NCBI GenBank assembly: GCA_023381615.1
Contig: JAMCQL010000034.1
Span: 21,439 to 85,438, forward strand
Direction of reading: 5' to 3'
Length of the DNA: 64,000 bases
Source: Bacteroidota bacterium
GTDB taxonomy: Bacteria; Bacteroidota; Ignavibacteria; Kryptoniales; JAKASW01
The notes under the pieces are model-generated. The model made no database searches, was not told where the DNA came from, and was given only the letters and a program-made list of their open reading frames with translations. Shown here in pieces: positions 16,669-25,866 of the stretch. Every line of letters starts with the position of its first letter. Position 1 is the stretch's first letter. Position numbers and translations under genes: made by a program.

Positions 16669-16702
16669 TGCCCCTCTTTTTTAAATTGCTGAAGGAGGAA
16701 GA

Positions 16703-17791
16703 ATGAGGTCGACTTTTATCTTTGTCGTATTTTTTTCAATTGTTAATGCAGCATTTGCCCTTCCTCGATTTGCAATTATGACCGGGATGCAATGCCTGAA
16801 CTGCCACGTTAACCCGACGGGTGGCGAGCTCAGGAACAGTTACGGAAGTTCGGATTTCGTCGACGACCATCTGAGATTGATTCCAGCACATGGGAACGAT
16901 TATGATTTCAACCCTAAAATCAACGACAACATCCTCCTCGGAGGAGACGTTAGGTTCCAATATCTCTATGACGGCAACACAAAGAACACAACTTTCCAGT
17001 CAATGGAAGGAGCGATCTACTCTTTAATTCGTCTTTACACTTCCACAAGCTTCTACGTGAAGTACGATTTTGCGAACACGGCATACGAAGCCTACGGACT
17101 TTATAATTTCAATTCGGGAGACTCATACGTAAAGGTAGGCGCGTTCCTGCCGTCGTACGGAATACGACTCGACGATCATACGGCTTACACCCGCGGCGGA
17201 AATTTTGGATACTTGCAGGGAATTCCGCAAGTAGGACTGATCTTCTTTCCTGATTACCGCGATTTGGGAGTGGAAGTAGGTTCGAAGTTCGACAACTTCT
17301 TCGTTACCGTCGACGCGACGAACGGCGACGGAGCAAGCAACATAAACTTCAACTCTAAGAAGGCATTCATCGGGAGCGTTGAATATTTGGCAAAGGGTTT
17401 CGTGAATTTCATGTTAGGCGGCTCAGCTTACGTTACCGGCTTGACCACAATGTACGGCGTGCACGCGGGAGTCGGAATTGATAAGCGCCTGACGATTCTA
17501 TCGGAATTTGATTGGGCTAAGTCGCTGCCGACTTTACTACCGGACGAAAAGTCCAACGCCGCATTTGTTGAAGTCAGCTACAATTTCATGAACGGTTTGT
17601 TCGGTGTCGGAAGGTTTGACTACTTTCGAAACTCGGCGGGCGGGCAAATCTATGCCCGTTACATAATCGGCGCTGATATTTTTCCGATTCCCCATCTTGA
17701 CTTCATGCCTCAAGTGCGTTTCAATACGACAAACGTAACTGGCGCTCCGCAGCCGGTTGAAGCGCTGATTCAGTCGCACATCTATTTCTAG
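16703..17791 (+). CDS. single-polypeptide mono-haem cytochrome-porin fusion (Cyc2-like architecture)
   Basis: 362 residues. Signal peptide to about residue 19 (NAAFALP), then at once a haem-binding segment (RFAIMTGMQCLNCHVNPTGG) with CLNCH, then about 300 residues of outer-membrane barrel sequence with repeated amphipathic strands and a C-terminal aromatic residue (SHIYF). One haem plus a barrel in one chain is the layout of Cyc2, the outer-membrane Fe(II)-oxidising cytochrome-porin, which also has a P-x-F-A-x-x-TGM-x-C-x-x-CH start. The VNPTGG tail after the haem differs from the Cyc2 sequences I know, so this may be a sister family. Excellent Shine-Dalgarno sequence (GGAGGAAG). Preceded by a di-haem cytochrome. 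The direction of electron flow cannot be told. Confidence 0.82.
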   Translation: MRSTFIFVVFFSIVNAAFALPRFAIMTGMQCLNCHVNPTGGELRNSYGSSDFVDDHLRLIPAHGNDYDFNPKINDNILLGGDVRFQYLYDGNTKNTTFQSMEGAIYSLIRLYTSTSFYVKYDFANTAYEAYGLYNFNSGDSYVKVGAFLPSYGIRLDDHTAYTRGGNFGYLQGIPQVGLIFFPDYRDLGVEVGSKFDNFFVTVDATNGDGASNINFNSKKAFIGSVEYLAKGFVNFMLGGSAYVTGLTTMYGVHAGVGIDKRLTILSEFDWAKSLPTLLPDEKSNAAFVEVSYNFMNGLFGVGRFDYFRNSAGGQIYARYIIGADIFPIPHLDFMPQVRFNTTNVTGAPQPVEALIQSHIYF

Positions 17792-17816
17792 GTTCGACAA
17801 GAAGCAGCAAAACAAA

Positions 17817-19241
17817 TTAAAGTATCTTTTCTATCCTCAGCGTGTTCGTCGTCCCGCGTGCAAGAAGCGGCGTCCCAGCAGTCAAAACGTATGTATCGCC
17901 GGAAGATGCCAAAGACTTTTCCTTGAGTATAGAACTCACTTGAGCTAACATGGCGTCCGTGTCGGAGAGCGAAGGCACTTCAACAGGAACAACTCCCCAG
18001 ATTAGAAGCAATTTTCGCGCAACTTCCAGGCTCTCGGTCAAAGCGTAAATCGCAACTTGCGGCCGATATTTCGACAAGGCTCGCGCGGTCGTGCCGGTAT
18101 TGGTGATCGGGACGATAAAAGAGGCATCGACAAATCTTGCAAGTGAACAGGCGACTTCGGCAATTGCATCTGTGAAATCATCGCGAACGGTTTTGTAATT
18201 CAGTTTATGCTCAACCAAACCCAAATGCGATTCAGCCATCTTCACAATCGAAACCATTGTCTTCACGGCTTCCAACGGGAAATTTCCCGCCGCTGTTTCG
18301 CCGCTTAGCATTACCGCATCCGTTCCGTCAAACACGGCGTTCGCAACATCTGTCGCCTCCGCCCTCGTCGGTCGTGGTTCACGTATCATCGAATCGAGCA
18401 TCTGAGTTGCAGTGATAACAGGCTTGCCGTATTCGTTGCACTTTTTGATGATAGACTTCTGCAACACGGGTACTTCTTCAATGGGGACTTCAACACCCAA
18501 ATCGCCGCGCGCCACCATTATCGCGTCACTCGCTTCGACAATGGAATCAATTTCATCCAAGGCTTCCGGCTTCTCAATCTTCGCGATTATTCCCTGCGTT
18601 CCGTCTAATTGTTTAAGCAAATCCCGCAGCTCAAAGACATCGGAAACATGGCGCACGAACGAAAGCGCAATGAAGTCAACTTTCATCTTTACGCCAAACT
18701 CCAAATCGTCGATGTCTTTTTCAGTCAAAGAAGGGATGCTTACTTTAACACCGGGAAGATTGATGCCTTTGTGCGAACTCAATTGCCCGCCATTTACAAC
18801 GACGCAAGCGACGTTCTTTCCCGAAACCGATTTCACCTTGAGTTCAAGAAGTCCATCGTCCATGAGTATCCTGTCGCCAATGACCACATCCTTGACAAGC
18901 CCTTCGTAGGTCACGGGAATTGTGATACCACTGCCGACAACATTATCGGTCGTCAGCGTGACGACTTCGCCATTCTTTAGCTCCATGATGCCGTTTATTT
19001 GTCCGACTCTTATCTTTGGTCCTTGAAGGTCTTGTACGATCGCAAAACGCTTTCCGATCTTTGTTTCAAGTGTCCTGATGATATTGATGTGCCTCGCATG
19101 TTCGTCGTGCGTGCCGTGGGAAAAATTCAGACGGAAAACGTCAGCGCCTGCATCAACAAGATTCTTAATCTCCTCCGCTGTGTCGGAAGCCGGACCTAAC
19201 GTGCAAACAATTTTCGTTTTTCTATTTTGATTCTTTTGCAA
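17817..19241 (-). CDS. pyk: pyruvate kinase
   Basis: 474 residues, the usual length. Converts phosphoenolpyruvate and ADP to pyruvate and ATP. Visible are the N-terminal KIVCTLGPAS, FRLNFSHG, the active-site region IIAKIEKPEALDEID, MVARGDLGVE and the signature MLDSMIREPRPTRAEATDVANAVFDGTDAVMLSGETA. Translation begins at a TTG (19241) with AAAGGAG ten nt upstream; no in-frame ATG precedes the conserved core. The start lies 20 nt inside the end of the Sir2 gene, so the two are translationally linked. Confidence 0.96.
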   Translation of the reverse strand: MQKNQNRKTKIVCTLGPASDTAEEIKNLVDAGADVFRLNFSHGTHDEHARHINIIRTLETKIGKRFAIVQDLQGPKIRVGQINGIMELKNGEVVTLTTDNVVGSGITIPVTYEGLVKDVVIGDRILMDDGLLELKVKSVSGKNVACVVVNGGQLSSHKGINLPGVKVSIPSLTEKDIDDLEFGVKMKVDFIALSFVRHVSDVFELRDLLKQLDGTQGIIAKIEKPEALDEIDSIVEASDAIMVARGDLGVEVPIEEVPVLQKSIIKKCNEYGKPVITATQMLDSMIREPRPTRAEATDVANAVFDGTDAVMLSGETAAGNFPLEAVKTMVSIVKMAESHLGLVEHKLNYKTVRDDFTDAIAEVACSLARFVDASFIVPITNTGTTARALSKYRPQVAIYALTESLEVARKLLLIWGVVPVEVPSLSDTDAMLAQVSSILKEKSLASSGDTYVLTAGTPLLARGTTNTLRIEKIL

Positions 19242-19980
19242 CTCGACGATACTCCTTTATTTTCTCGACGACTTCTGTCATTACTTCCGATGCCGAGCCT
19301 TGAATTGAAAGATCGGCAAATTCTGAAAGAGGTGTTTCCTCGATGTTGACTTCTACAATCATTCCGCCATGACTCTTAACGGTCATCGGGAGCTCCGCCG
19401 CCGGATAGACCACAGCGGAAGTCCCTACGACATACATCACCTCTGCTTCCGACGAAGCAACCTCTGCGGTCCTCCATTGGTCGGACGGCAGCATCTCACC
19501 GAACCATACGATATCCGGCCTTATCAAACCGCCGCATTCCGGACACTGAAAAGAATTATTTCTGTCAAAATCTTCGCCGTCATACCTTTTCCCGCAGCCG
19601 AGGCAGTAGTTTCTCTCAATGTTCCCATGAAGTTCGGCAACATTTTGTGAGCCTGCACGCCTGTGAAGGTTATCAATATTCTGAGTGACTAACGTGAAAT
19701 GCGAAAACAGTTTTTCCATTTCGACAAGCGCCGTGTGCGCTGCGTTTGGCTTAGCGACACGTGTTACCTCTCTGCGGTGTTTGTACCATTCCGAGACAAG
19801 CTCGGGATTTCTCAGGAATGCGTCGAAATTAGCCAACTCTTCAGGTTTCAACTTACTCCACAATCCGTCTGTTCCCCTGAATGTCGGGATACCGCTTTCG
19901 GCGGAAATGCCGGCGCCGGTAAGAACTACAACATTCTTTGCAGACGAGAGAACAGGTAAAAACCTTTCCATAACTTTCAC
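19222..19980 (-). CDS. cobB: Sir2-family NAD-dependent protein deacylase
   Basis: 252 residues. NAD-binding GAGISAESGIPTFRG, the catalytic His region TQNIDNLHRRAG and ELHGNI, the zinc pair CLGCGKRYDGE and CPECGG, and RPDIVWFGE are all intact. The protein should remove acyl groups from lysines using NAD and may help control metabolic enzymes. The GTG start at 19980 overlaps the penicillin-acylase stop by 4 nt (an ATG at 19971 is an alternative). The overlap with pyruvate kinase downstream gives an unusual acylase-deacylase-kinase unit. Confidence 0.94.
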   Translation of the reverse strand: MKVMERFLPVLSSAKNVVVLTGAGISAESGIPTFRGTDGLWSKLKPEELANFDAFLRNPELVSEWYKHRREVTRVAKPNAAHTALVEMEKLFSHFTLVTQNIDNLHRRAGSQNVAELHGNIERNYCLGCGKRYDGEDFDRNNSFQCPECGGLIRPDIVWFGEMLPSDQWRTAEVASSEAEVMYVVGTSAVVYPAAELPMTVKSHGGMIVEVNIEETPLSEFADLSIQGSASEVMTEVVEKIKEYRRVAKESK

Positions 19981-22421
19981 TTTTCTGGGATTAGTTCAAG
20001 TTTATGCAAAGCATTGCTTTGCTTTAAGTCAATCGGAAAAAACTTCATCCTGCCTTGTCCGAAGGATCCTGCGGACAAGTAGCTGTTCAGGAAATCGGAA
20101 TAATGAGAGCTCAGAAGTTGACCGCATTCTCCACCCGGCAAACTGAAATACATTCCGGGCTTGTTCATGTCAACAATCATTCTCATCGAAGGACCTATTA
20201 GCATGTTATAAGGTTTATCCAAAGAATATTCGCCGTTGTTTACTGTCGTATTGTTACCGCCTCGTTTGAATGGGCCTAAATCGTACAGTTTCTTAAGCAG
20301 CGAATTTGAACTCAGCGGATGTTTTAACTCAAGCGTGTGTATTCTCCCCCACATCCATTTGATCGGATTTGTCCCAAATTTTTCTTTCAACATTTCCAGA
20401 GATTTCTCTAAACTTCCCGTCAACTCGGCGTTAAGCAAACTATCTCCGTTTGCAACGCCGTAAAGCTGGGCGGCATCGTTCGGATTCTTGAGCATGCCTT
20501 CAAGTATTCTCGTCGGCACATTGCTGATGAGGACATATCTTTGGAAGAGCGGTCTGCCGAGAATAGGTTCGAAGAGTTCTTTCACGAGTTCTACGAAAGT
20601 CACATTCAAGATTGTTGACGCAGTGCTCTTAGCAGTAATTTTTCCATCGAAGTTCTTCAGATAAACCAACTCCTTCGGGAAATACTTTTCGCTGTCGCAG
20701 GCGGCGAGGAGCTTGTTATTTAGCAGCGCCATGAACTCGGAATAGTAATCAAGCTGAAGCTCTCTGCAGAGCTGGACGCTCATTGTGTCATGCTCCGAAA
20801 TGAAAGAGTTTATCCTGTCTATTCGAGAAGATGGCTCATATAGATTACTTATGTAATACGGAAAATTGTTAGTCGAAGTTTTGTTATTCGCAGTGGCAAT
20901 GAAAGCTGATGATGGATTATAACTTTGAGGGAGCGATTCATACGGTATAAAGCTTTGCCAGACATATTTGCTCGAATTCCCGGCTTGTGGTAAAAATGGC
21001 ATTTGGTAATTCCGCAGCGGAATATTACCCGCCGCTTTGTATCCGATGTTCCCATTGATATCGGCATAAACAAAATTTTGTGCCGGCGCGCCAAAATATT
21101 TTAGTGCATTCAGAAAGTCTTGAAAGTTCCTTGCAGTATTTAAAAGGTAAATAGATTTTGTTTCATCGCTAGGCCAATAAGCCGTCCAGCGAAGCGCGAC
21201 AACAGCGTTGGGCACAATTGGTTCTGCATGGTGCAGCGCACTCATCTCGTAAGATTTTGCCATAACATCGCTGACAACCGGACCTTGTATCGTCATGCGC
21301 CTGGCAAATATGTAAGGCGAGCTTCCTTTTACCTCTATCGTGTCTTCTACACTTTGGAAAGACACAAGCTTCCCGTCATACCAATAAAGGTTTGTGTTCG
21401 TAGAATCGGGTTGGACAATATAGAAATCAGAATCATCAGCCATGACGTTTGTCAGTCCCCACGCGATATTCTCGTTTCTGCCGATAACAATTCCGGGCGT
21501 GCCGGGGAGACACACTCCCAAGACTTTCAGAGAGGGTGAACTGATCGAAACATAGTACCATTTCGCTGGTTGACTAAAAGCAAGATGAGGATCGTTGCAC
21601 AATATTGCCGAACCTGTATTTGTCTTTGACGGCGAGATCGTCCAATTGTTGCTGCCGAAACCGTCCGGCGCTTTGACGCTTTCAATAAGCGCAAGCGCTT
21701 TTGAATTCACATCGATGAAATTATTCACTGCCGAAGCAGCAGAATTATTCTCTACGCCGGAATATTTTTCTTTAGGATTGCCAGAGAATAGAGGAATGAG
21801 CAGCGCAGCCTTTTGAGGCCCCAATTTGTTGTACAATTCACCGAAAACAGGCTTTGTCCACCATGAAATATTTAGTTCCCATGCCATCAACCGTGCAACG
21901 ATAATGCAGTCCCGCGGTGTCCACGGCTTCGGCTCGAATTGCAGCATCGAAAACTCGGCGGGAAGCGCTTTCACGGTCGAGAGATATGCATTTACGCCGC
22001 TGCAATACCAACGAAAAATATCCTTGCTGTTGGGCGACGCAGTTTTGTACAAGGAGTCAGCCATCTCGCTAAAACGAAGCGTACGGAAAAGCTCATCTAC
22101 GGGAAGAGTCTTTTTACCAAATATTTCGCTAAGCCTCCCCTGCCCCAGACGCCGGTACATTTCCATTTGAAAAAGCCTATCCTGCGCATGCACGAACCCG
22201 AGCGCGAAGTAAGCATCGGAATCAGACTGTGCCACGATGTATGGCACATCGAGACTGTCCCGCATAATTCTTGTGTCAGATCCCAAATTTTCGACAAACA
22301 CTTTGCCATCCTGTTGAGGCAGAGATGCGGTTCCGATTTTTCTGAGAAACAGAATAAGGCTGATGAGTACAATGATCAGCGTAAGAGAAACAATCGCGAG
22401 GACAAACCTAAGCCGTTTCAC
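19977..22421 (-). CDS. penicillin acylase-family N-terminal nucleophile hydrolase
   Basis: 814 residues, the standard precursor length. One N-terminal hydrophobic segment (about 5-26) exports or anchors it. The alpha-chain region shows GFVHAQDRLFQMEMYRRLGQGRLSEIFG, and the autocleavage site with nucleophile Ser is in GFGSNNWTISPSKT, followed by LCNDPHLAFSQP. The family cleaves amide bonds of acylated amino acids, beta-lactams or acyl-homoserine lactones; the actual substrate cannot be read from sequence. The start is GTG (22421) with a poor Shine-Dalgarno sequence. Overlaps the Sir2 gene by 4 nt. Confidence 0.93.
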   Translation of the reverse strand: MKRLRFVLAIVSLTLIIVLISLILFLRKIGTASLPQQDGKVFVENLGSDTRIMRDSLDVPYIVAQSDSDAYFALGFVHAQDRLFQMEMYRRLGQGRLSEIFGKKTLPVDELFRTLRFSEMADSLYKTASPNSKDIFRWYCSGVNAYLSTVKALPAEFSMLQFEPKPWTPRDCIIVARLMAWELNISWWTKPVFGELYNKLGPQKAALLIPLFSGNPKEKYSGVENNSAASAVNNFIDVNSKALALIESVKAPDGFGSNNWTISPSKTNTGSAILCNDPHLAFSQPAKWYYVSISSPSLKVLGVCLPGTPGIVIGRNENIAWGLTNVMADDSDFYIVQPDSTNTNLYWYDGKLVSFQSVEDTIEVKGSSPYIFARRMTIQGPVVSDVMAKSYEMSALHHAEPIVPNAVVALRWTAYWPSDETKSIYLLNTARNFQDFLNALKYFGAPAQNFVYADINGNIGYKAAGNIPLRNYQMPFLPQAGNSSKYVWQSFIPYESLPQSYNPSSAFIATANNKTSTNNFPYYISNLYEPSSRIDRINSFISEHDTMSVQLCRELQLDYYSEFMALLNNKLLAACDSEKYFPKELVYLKNFDGKITAKSTASTILNVTFVELVKELFEPILGRPLFQRYVLISNVPTRILEGMLKNPNDAAQLYGVANGDSLLNAELTGSLEKSLEMLKEKFGTNPIKWMWGRIHTLELKHPLSSNSLLKKLYDLGPFKRGGNNTTVNNGEYSLDKPYNMLIGPSMRMIVDMNKPGMYFSLPGGECGQLLSSHYSDFLNSYLSAGSFGQGRMKFFPIDLKQSNALHKLELIPEK

Positions 22422-22472
22422 TTACACAATTTAGTGAAGAGGGAACTAATGTAACAAGAAAACGAAGGTTAA

Positions 22473-23171
22473 CTATTGTACGAGATTAAAATAAAATCCT
22501 AATGATACCGACGGCACCAGATATCTTGTCTGCGGCATGAAGGACGACGAGAACAAATCAAAATATCCCATTCCACCATTCAAATAGAGACCAACATACC
22601 GATCCATTCTCAAAGTGTTTCCGATACCTAAGTATGCAGATGCTCCCGTTGTAAACCTTGAGTTTGGAACGGAGTAGTTTATGAATGAACCATCCGTTGG
22701 AAACGCCCATCCCATGAGCAGCCCTGCGGTCGTCTCGCCATAAAGAGTGTAACTCATCGAACCGAGCGTTGAATTCAAGAACGGAAGCCTCAACCCCAAC
22801 TCAACAGGTATTAAGATACTTTGCGAATTTGCCGCAGTCGTTCCAAATGGCGATACAAAGGATTGAGCTAAGTTCAATACGGAAACGCGAGCAATGTAAT
22901 TGCCTTTTATCGGGAAAGTTCCCACGGCACCAATGCCAAGCGAAGTCCCTGTCAATAAGACGGGTGAATACTCGGGCGCCGAGAAAGCCATTCTGTTGGC
23001 AGTGAAACCCGAAAAGTCTCTTGTGAAAAGTCCGTTATAGGACGTTCCAAGGAAACTTTGCCGCTGCACATTTTCTGGACAAATACCGCCCTTAATGGTC
23101 TGAGAGTTAGCAGCAAATGCGGTGAACAAAACCACAAACAATGACAAGCCGAAAGATGCTTTACGCGTCAT
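22473..23171 (-). CDS. small outer-membrane beta-barrel protein
   Basis: 232 residues with signal peptide (ending FAANSQ) and a strand-rich mature part resembling eight-stranded or PorT/OmpA-like small barrels, closing with SVSLGFYFNLVQ. Family not identified. It begins 8 nt after the FadL-type barrel gene and lies 51 nt before the penicillin acylase gene. Confidence 0.65.
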   Translation of the reverse strand: MTRKASFGLSLFVVLFTAFAANSQTIKGGICPENVQRQSFLGTSYNGLFTRDFSGFTANRMAFSAPEYSPVLLTGTSLGIGAVGTFPIKGNYIARVSVLNLAQSFVSPFGTTAANSQSILIPVELGLRLPFLNSTLGSMSYTLYGETTAGLLMGWAFPTDGSFINYSVPNSRFTTGASAYLGIGNTLRMDRYVGLYLNGGMGYFDLFSSSFMPQTRYLVPSVSLGFYFNLVQ

Positions 23172-23179
23172 GGCACACC

Positions 23180-24625
23180 TCAGAAATTATACTTAAATGT
23201 GAACACAAAATTCGTGTTTGTAACTTTCTCGTTGGTTACACTGTATTTGTCATATTGCTGATGAATCGTATTCCACCATCCATATTGATAAGCGACATCC
23301 AGATCGATGCTGTTTTGAAGTTTAACGCCGACTCCGCCGCTCAAGTATTTCTGCGCTCTGTCGGGACCGTCCCCCTTGTATGGCGACGGGAAATAACCTC
23401 CGCCCAATCTTATGAAGGGCACGAACAGCGAATACTCGGGATTAGTCAAAGCCAATTCCAAGCCGCCGCGAAAACTTGTAGTGGCACGATATTCCTGTTT
23501 GATCTGTGCATTCAGACTATTTATGAAATCTGACGGAAGATTTGAACTACCGAACTGTAATTGCGTCCAATCGACATACTCGACATCTGCCGCCAGTGTG
23601 AGCTGCGACGTTCCACCCGACGCGCCAAACCCGAATTTGAAGGGAGTTGTAACATCATAGTTACTGCTTCCGCCCGGTGTCGTGTAAGGAACAACTAAGC
23701 CGGTAAGATAAGTAGCGGTTCCTTTGTCGGAATATTTCTCATTAACAGTGATGAACGATGGAAACGTTATCGTTGCGCCAAATCTTCCGAGAACTCTGCC
23801 GCTCTCATCAGTAAGACGGTACATGAACCCGCCTTTGGCGTTCCATCCGTTCAAGGTTTGGTCAACCTCATCGTTTAAAACAAAACTTCCGAGTCCAACA
23901 GCGCCGCTCATATCGGATAATCTCCCACGGTAAAATCCCTGTGGATCCGTTTCAGTGAATTGACGCGTGTACTTGTACGAACCACTTATAAGATTCAAAG
24001 TCAATCCAATAGAAAAGTCCGGTCCAATATCCATAGCCCCTGCGGCAAGCCAATTATTCAGTCCGCCCGATTCATACACAATCCCGCTCTGTCCGACATT
24101 TTTGTTCACAATAATGTTACCGAGCGTATCCTCAAGCCCCACGTTGAAAGGTATATCGTACTTCACATTGTTAGCGTAAAGAGAAGGTATTATTGAGCTG
24201 TACGGGTTGAAACCATTGAATGACAAAGCGGTGTTGAAATCATTTCCGCGGTTGTACCCGAAAGCTACCACGAAACTTCCCCTGACCGTCGGGAACGGAT
24301 AAACCAATCCTAAGTTTGAAAGATCGGTTTGGGAACTTGACGATGAGCTGTTTGTCCCAAGGTAAGTCGCGTTATCATTATAGCCAAGAAAATTCAAGCC
24401 CATTGAGATCTGCGATTGGCGGGACTGAGCTAATCCTGCGGGATTGAAAAATGTCGCATCAAAACCCTGTGACAGTCCGATTTCCGCATTTCCCATCGCA
24501 ATTGACCTGGCGCTGACTCCATATCCACTCTGGCCTAATCTAAGAGCATCGCTGGGAAATTGAGCATACGCATTAACAGATACAAAAGCCAAAAAAAATA
24601 AAACCGCTGAAATTCTGCTTTCCAT
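23180..24625 (-). CDS. FadL/TodX (OMPP1)-type outer-membrane transport protein
   Basis: 481 residues from the ATG at 24625 (GGAAATAAA upstream; an in-frame GTG 15 nt earlier is less likely). After the signal peptide (NAYAQ) comes the characteristic hatch-like N-terminus RLGQSGYGVSARSIAMGNAEIGLSQG with FNPAGLAQ (the NPA-type motif of the family), then a 14-strand type barrel ending in VFTFKYNF. The family takes up hydrophobic compounds such as fatty acids or aromatics; ligand specificity is not evident. Co-directional with the small barrel 8 nt downstream. Confidence 0.82.
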   Translation of the reverse strand: MESRISAVLFFLAFVSVNAYAQFPSDALRLGQSGYGVSARSIAMGNAEIGLSQGFDATFFNPAGLAQSRQSQISMGLNFLGYNDNATYLGTNSSSSSSQTDLSNLGLVYPFPTVRGSFVVAFGYNRGNDFNTALSFNGFNPYSSIIPSLYANNVKYDIPFNVGLEDTLGNIIVNKNVGQSGIVYESGGLNNWLAAGAMDIGPDFSIGLTLNLISGSYKYTRQFTETDPQGFYRGRLSDMSGAVGLGSFVLNDEVDQTLNGWNAKGGFMYRLTDESGRVLGRFGATITFPSFITVNEKYSDKGTATYLTGLVVPYTTPGGSSNYDVTTPFKFGFGASGGTSQLTLAADVEYVDWTQLQFGSSNLPSDFINSLNAQIKQEYRATTSFRGGLELALTNPEYSLFVPFIRLGGGYFPSPYKGDGPDRAQKYLSGGVGVKLQNSIDLDVAYQYGWWNTIHQQYDKYSVTNEKVTNTNFVFTFKYNF

Positions 24626-24657
24626 TTTATTTCCGTTCACGTTAAAGAATTACTTTA

Positions 24658-24680
24658 GAGACGGGTTTCAAACCCGTCTC
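24658..24680. terminator. strong hairpin between lipoprotein and FadL-type genes
   Basis: Perfect 11-bp inverted repeat, GAGACGGGTTT (24658-24668) and AAACCCGTCTC (24670-24680). On the minus transcript it follows the Tyr-rich lipoprotein gene by 27 nt. The sequence after it is not a clean U-run, so it may be a weak terminator or an mRNA 3'-end stabiliser. Confidence 0.5.
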
Positions 24681-24707
24681 AACAATTTAAAATTTCAGAA
24701 AACTACG

Positions 24708-25856
24708 TTAATGCCTCGTTCTTCCGTTACCGCTTGAGCTTTCACTTCTCGCCGGTGCTGGTGGCGGAGGTGGCGGTGGAGCTGATTCTCTTACACTTGG
24801 CATTGAGAATCTCGGCTGATTATTCATTCGGGGCGCATTTTCGATATAACGCGGTGCCGCATAATGACGAACTTCCTGTATCTGCGGATGATAATAATAT
24901 CTCTGCGGCTCGGTATTTACCGGTCTCACTCTCTCAGCTTGAGGAGGCTGGGGATGCCAATAATATTTCACCTGCGGAGAGACATTCCCGCCTCTGTAAT
25001 ATGAGACACCACTTCTGGAACGCCCCTGATTGCTGCTGTCATTTGCGTGACCGCCGCCGCCACGTGTCGATCCGCTCTCTCGGACGCGCGGTTGATTCTG
25101 TGGCGCTGCCGGAGGTTGAGAATTAGGCACCGGATACTGCGACGGTGGAGGAGTATACTCTCGCGTTCTTGTGCGAGGCTCTACAGTTCCATTCGAAGGG
25201 GGATTCTCGTTTGTTCGAGTCCTTGTTGCCGGAGATGGTTGAACATTTCGTGATGCTCCTGATCCGGCATTGGCGCTCCCAACACTCGTCCCTGCGCTCG
25301 GCTGAACATAAGGAACTGGCGAAGTCCCACCGCCATATCCTTCTCTACCGTTACGAGTACTACCTATGTTTCTTATCCTGCCGGTAGATTCTGTATTGCC
25401 GTTCTGATAAACATATATCGGAGCGTATGGATAGAAGGGACTGTAATAATACGGCGAGTAATATGAGGAATAGGGAGAATAGTAATTATAAGGCCAGCCG
25501 TAGCCGCCGTACATCGAATAAGGATCCCAATATCCCGAATTCCATCCAAACCCAAACCACAAATTATCCGAGTACCACCATGCAGGGCTCGGTGTGAAAT
25601 AATTATAATTCCAGTTATAGTTACTGTAAGGATAGCCGTAACCGTAGTAATTGTAATTGTTTACCATTGGTGCGGCAGTCGAATCGTAATATGAGTAACC
25701 CGAATCGCTGGAACTGTTGTAATAGCCCGAGTTGTAATTACCCGACGATCCATAATCACCGGAGCTGTTACTTGTCGTTGCAAACTGCGTGTAGCAGCCG
25801 GACAAACCGATCGCAACTACCAAAGAAACAGTCAAAGCAGCCAATTTTGTTTTCAT
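24708..25856 (-). CDS. tyrosine- and proline-rich lipoprotein of low complexity
   Basis: 382 residues from the ATG at 25856 (GAGG upstream; signal peptide and lipobox IGLSGC follow). About residues 30-140 are dominated by Tyr, Ser, Asn, Gly and Trp (NYNYYGYGYPYSNYNWNYNY and similar). The rest is rich in Pro, Arg, Ser, Asn and Gln with runs such as SAPPPPPPPAPARSESS. No enzyme domain is visible. Aromatic low-complexity lipoproteins of this kind are common in FCB bacteria and may be adhesive or surface-coat components; that is an inference. A small secreted protein is encoded 10 nt upstream. Confidence 0.75.
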   Translation of the reverse strand: MKTKLAALTVSLVVAIGLSGCYTQFATTSNSSGDYGSSGNYNSGYYNSSSDSGYSYYDSTAAPMVNNYNYYGYGYPYSNYNWNYNYFTPSPAWWYSDNLWFGFGWNSGYWDPYSMYGGYGWPYNYYSPYSSYYSPYYYSPFYPYAPIYVYQNGNTESTGRIRNIGSTRNGREGYGGGTSPVPYVQPSAGTSVGSANAGSGASRNVQPSPATRTRTNENPPSNGTVEPRTRTREYTPPPSQYPVPNSQPPAAPQNQPRVRESGSTRGGGGHANDSSNQGRSRSGVSYYRGGNVSPQVKYYWHPQPPQAERVRPVNTEPQRYYYHPQIQEVRHYAAPRYIENAPRMNNQPRFSMPSVRESAPPPPPPPAPARSESSSGNGRTRH

Positions 25857-25866
25857 GACACTCACC

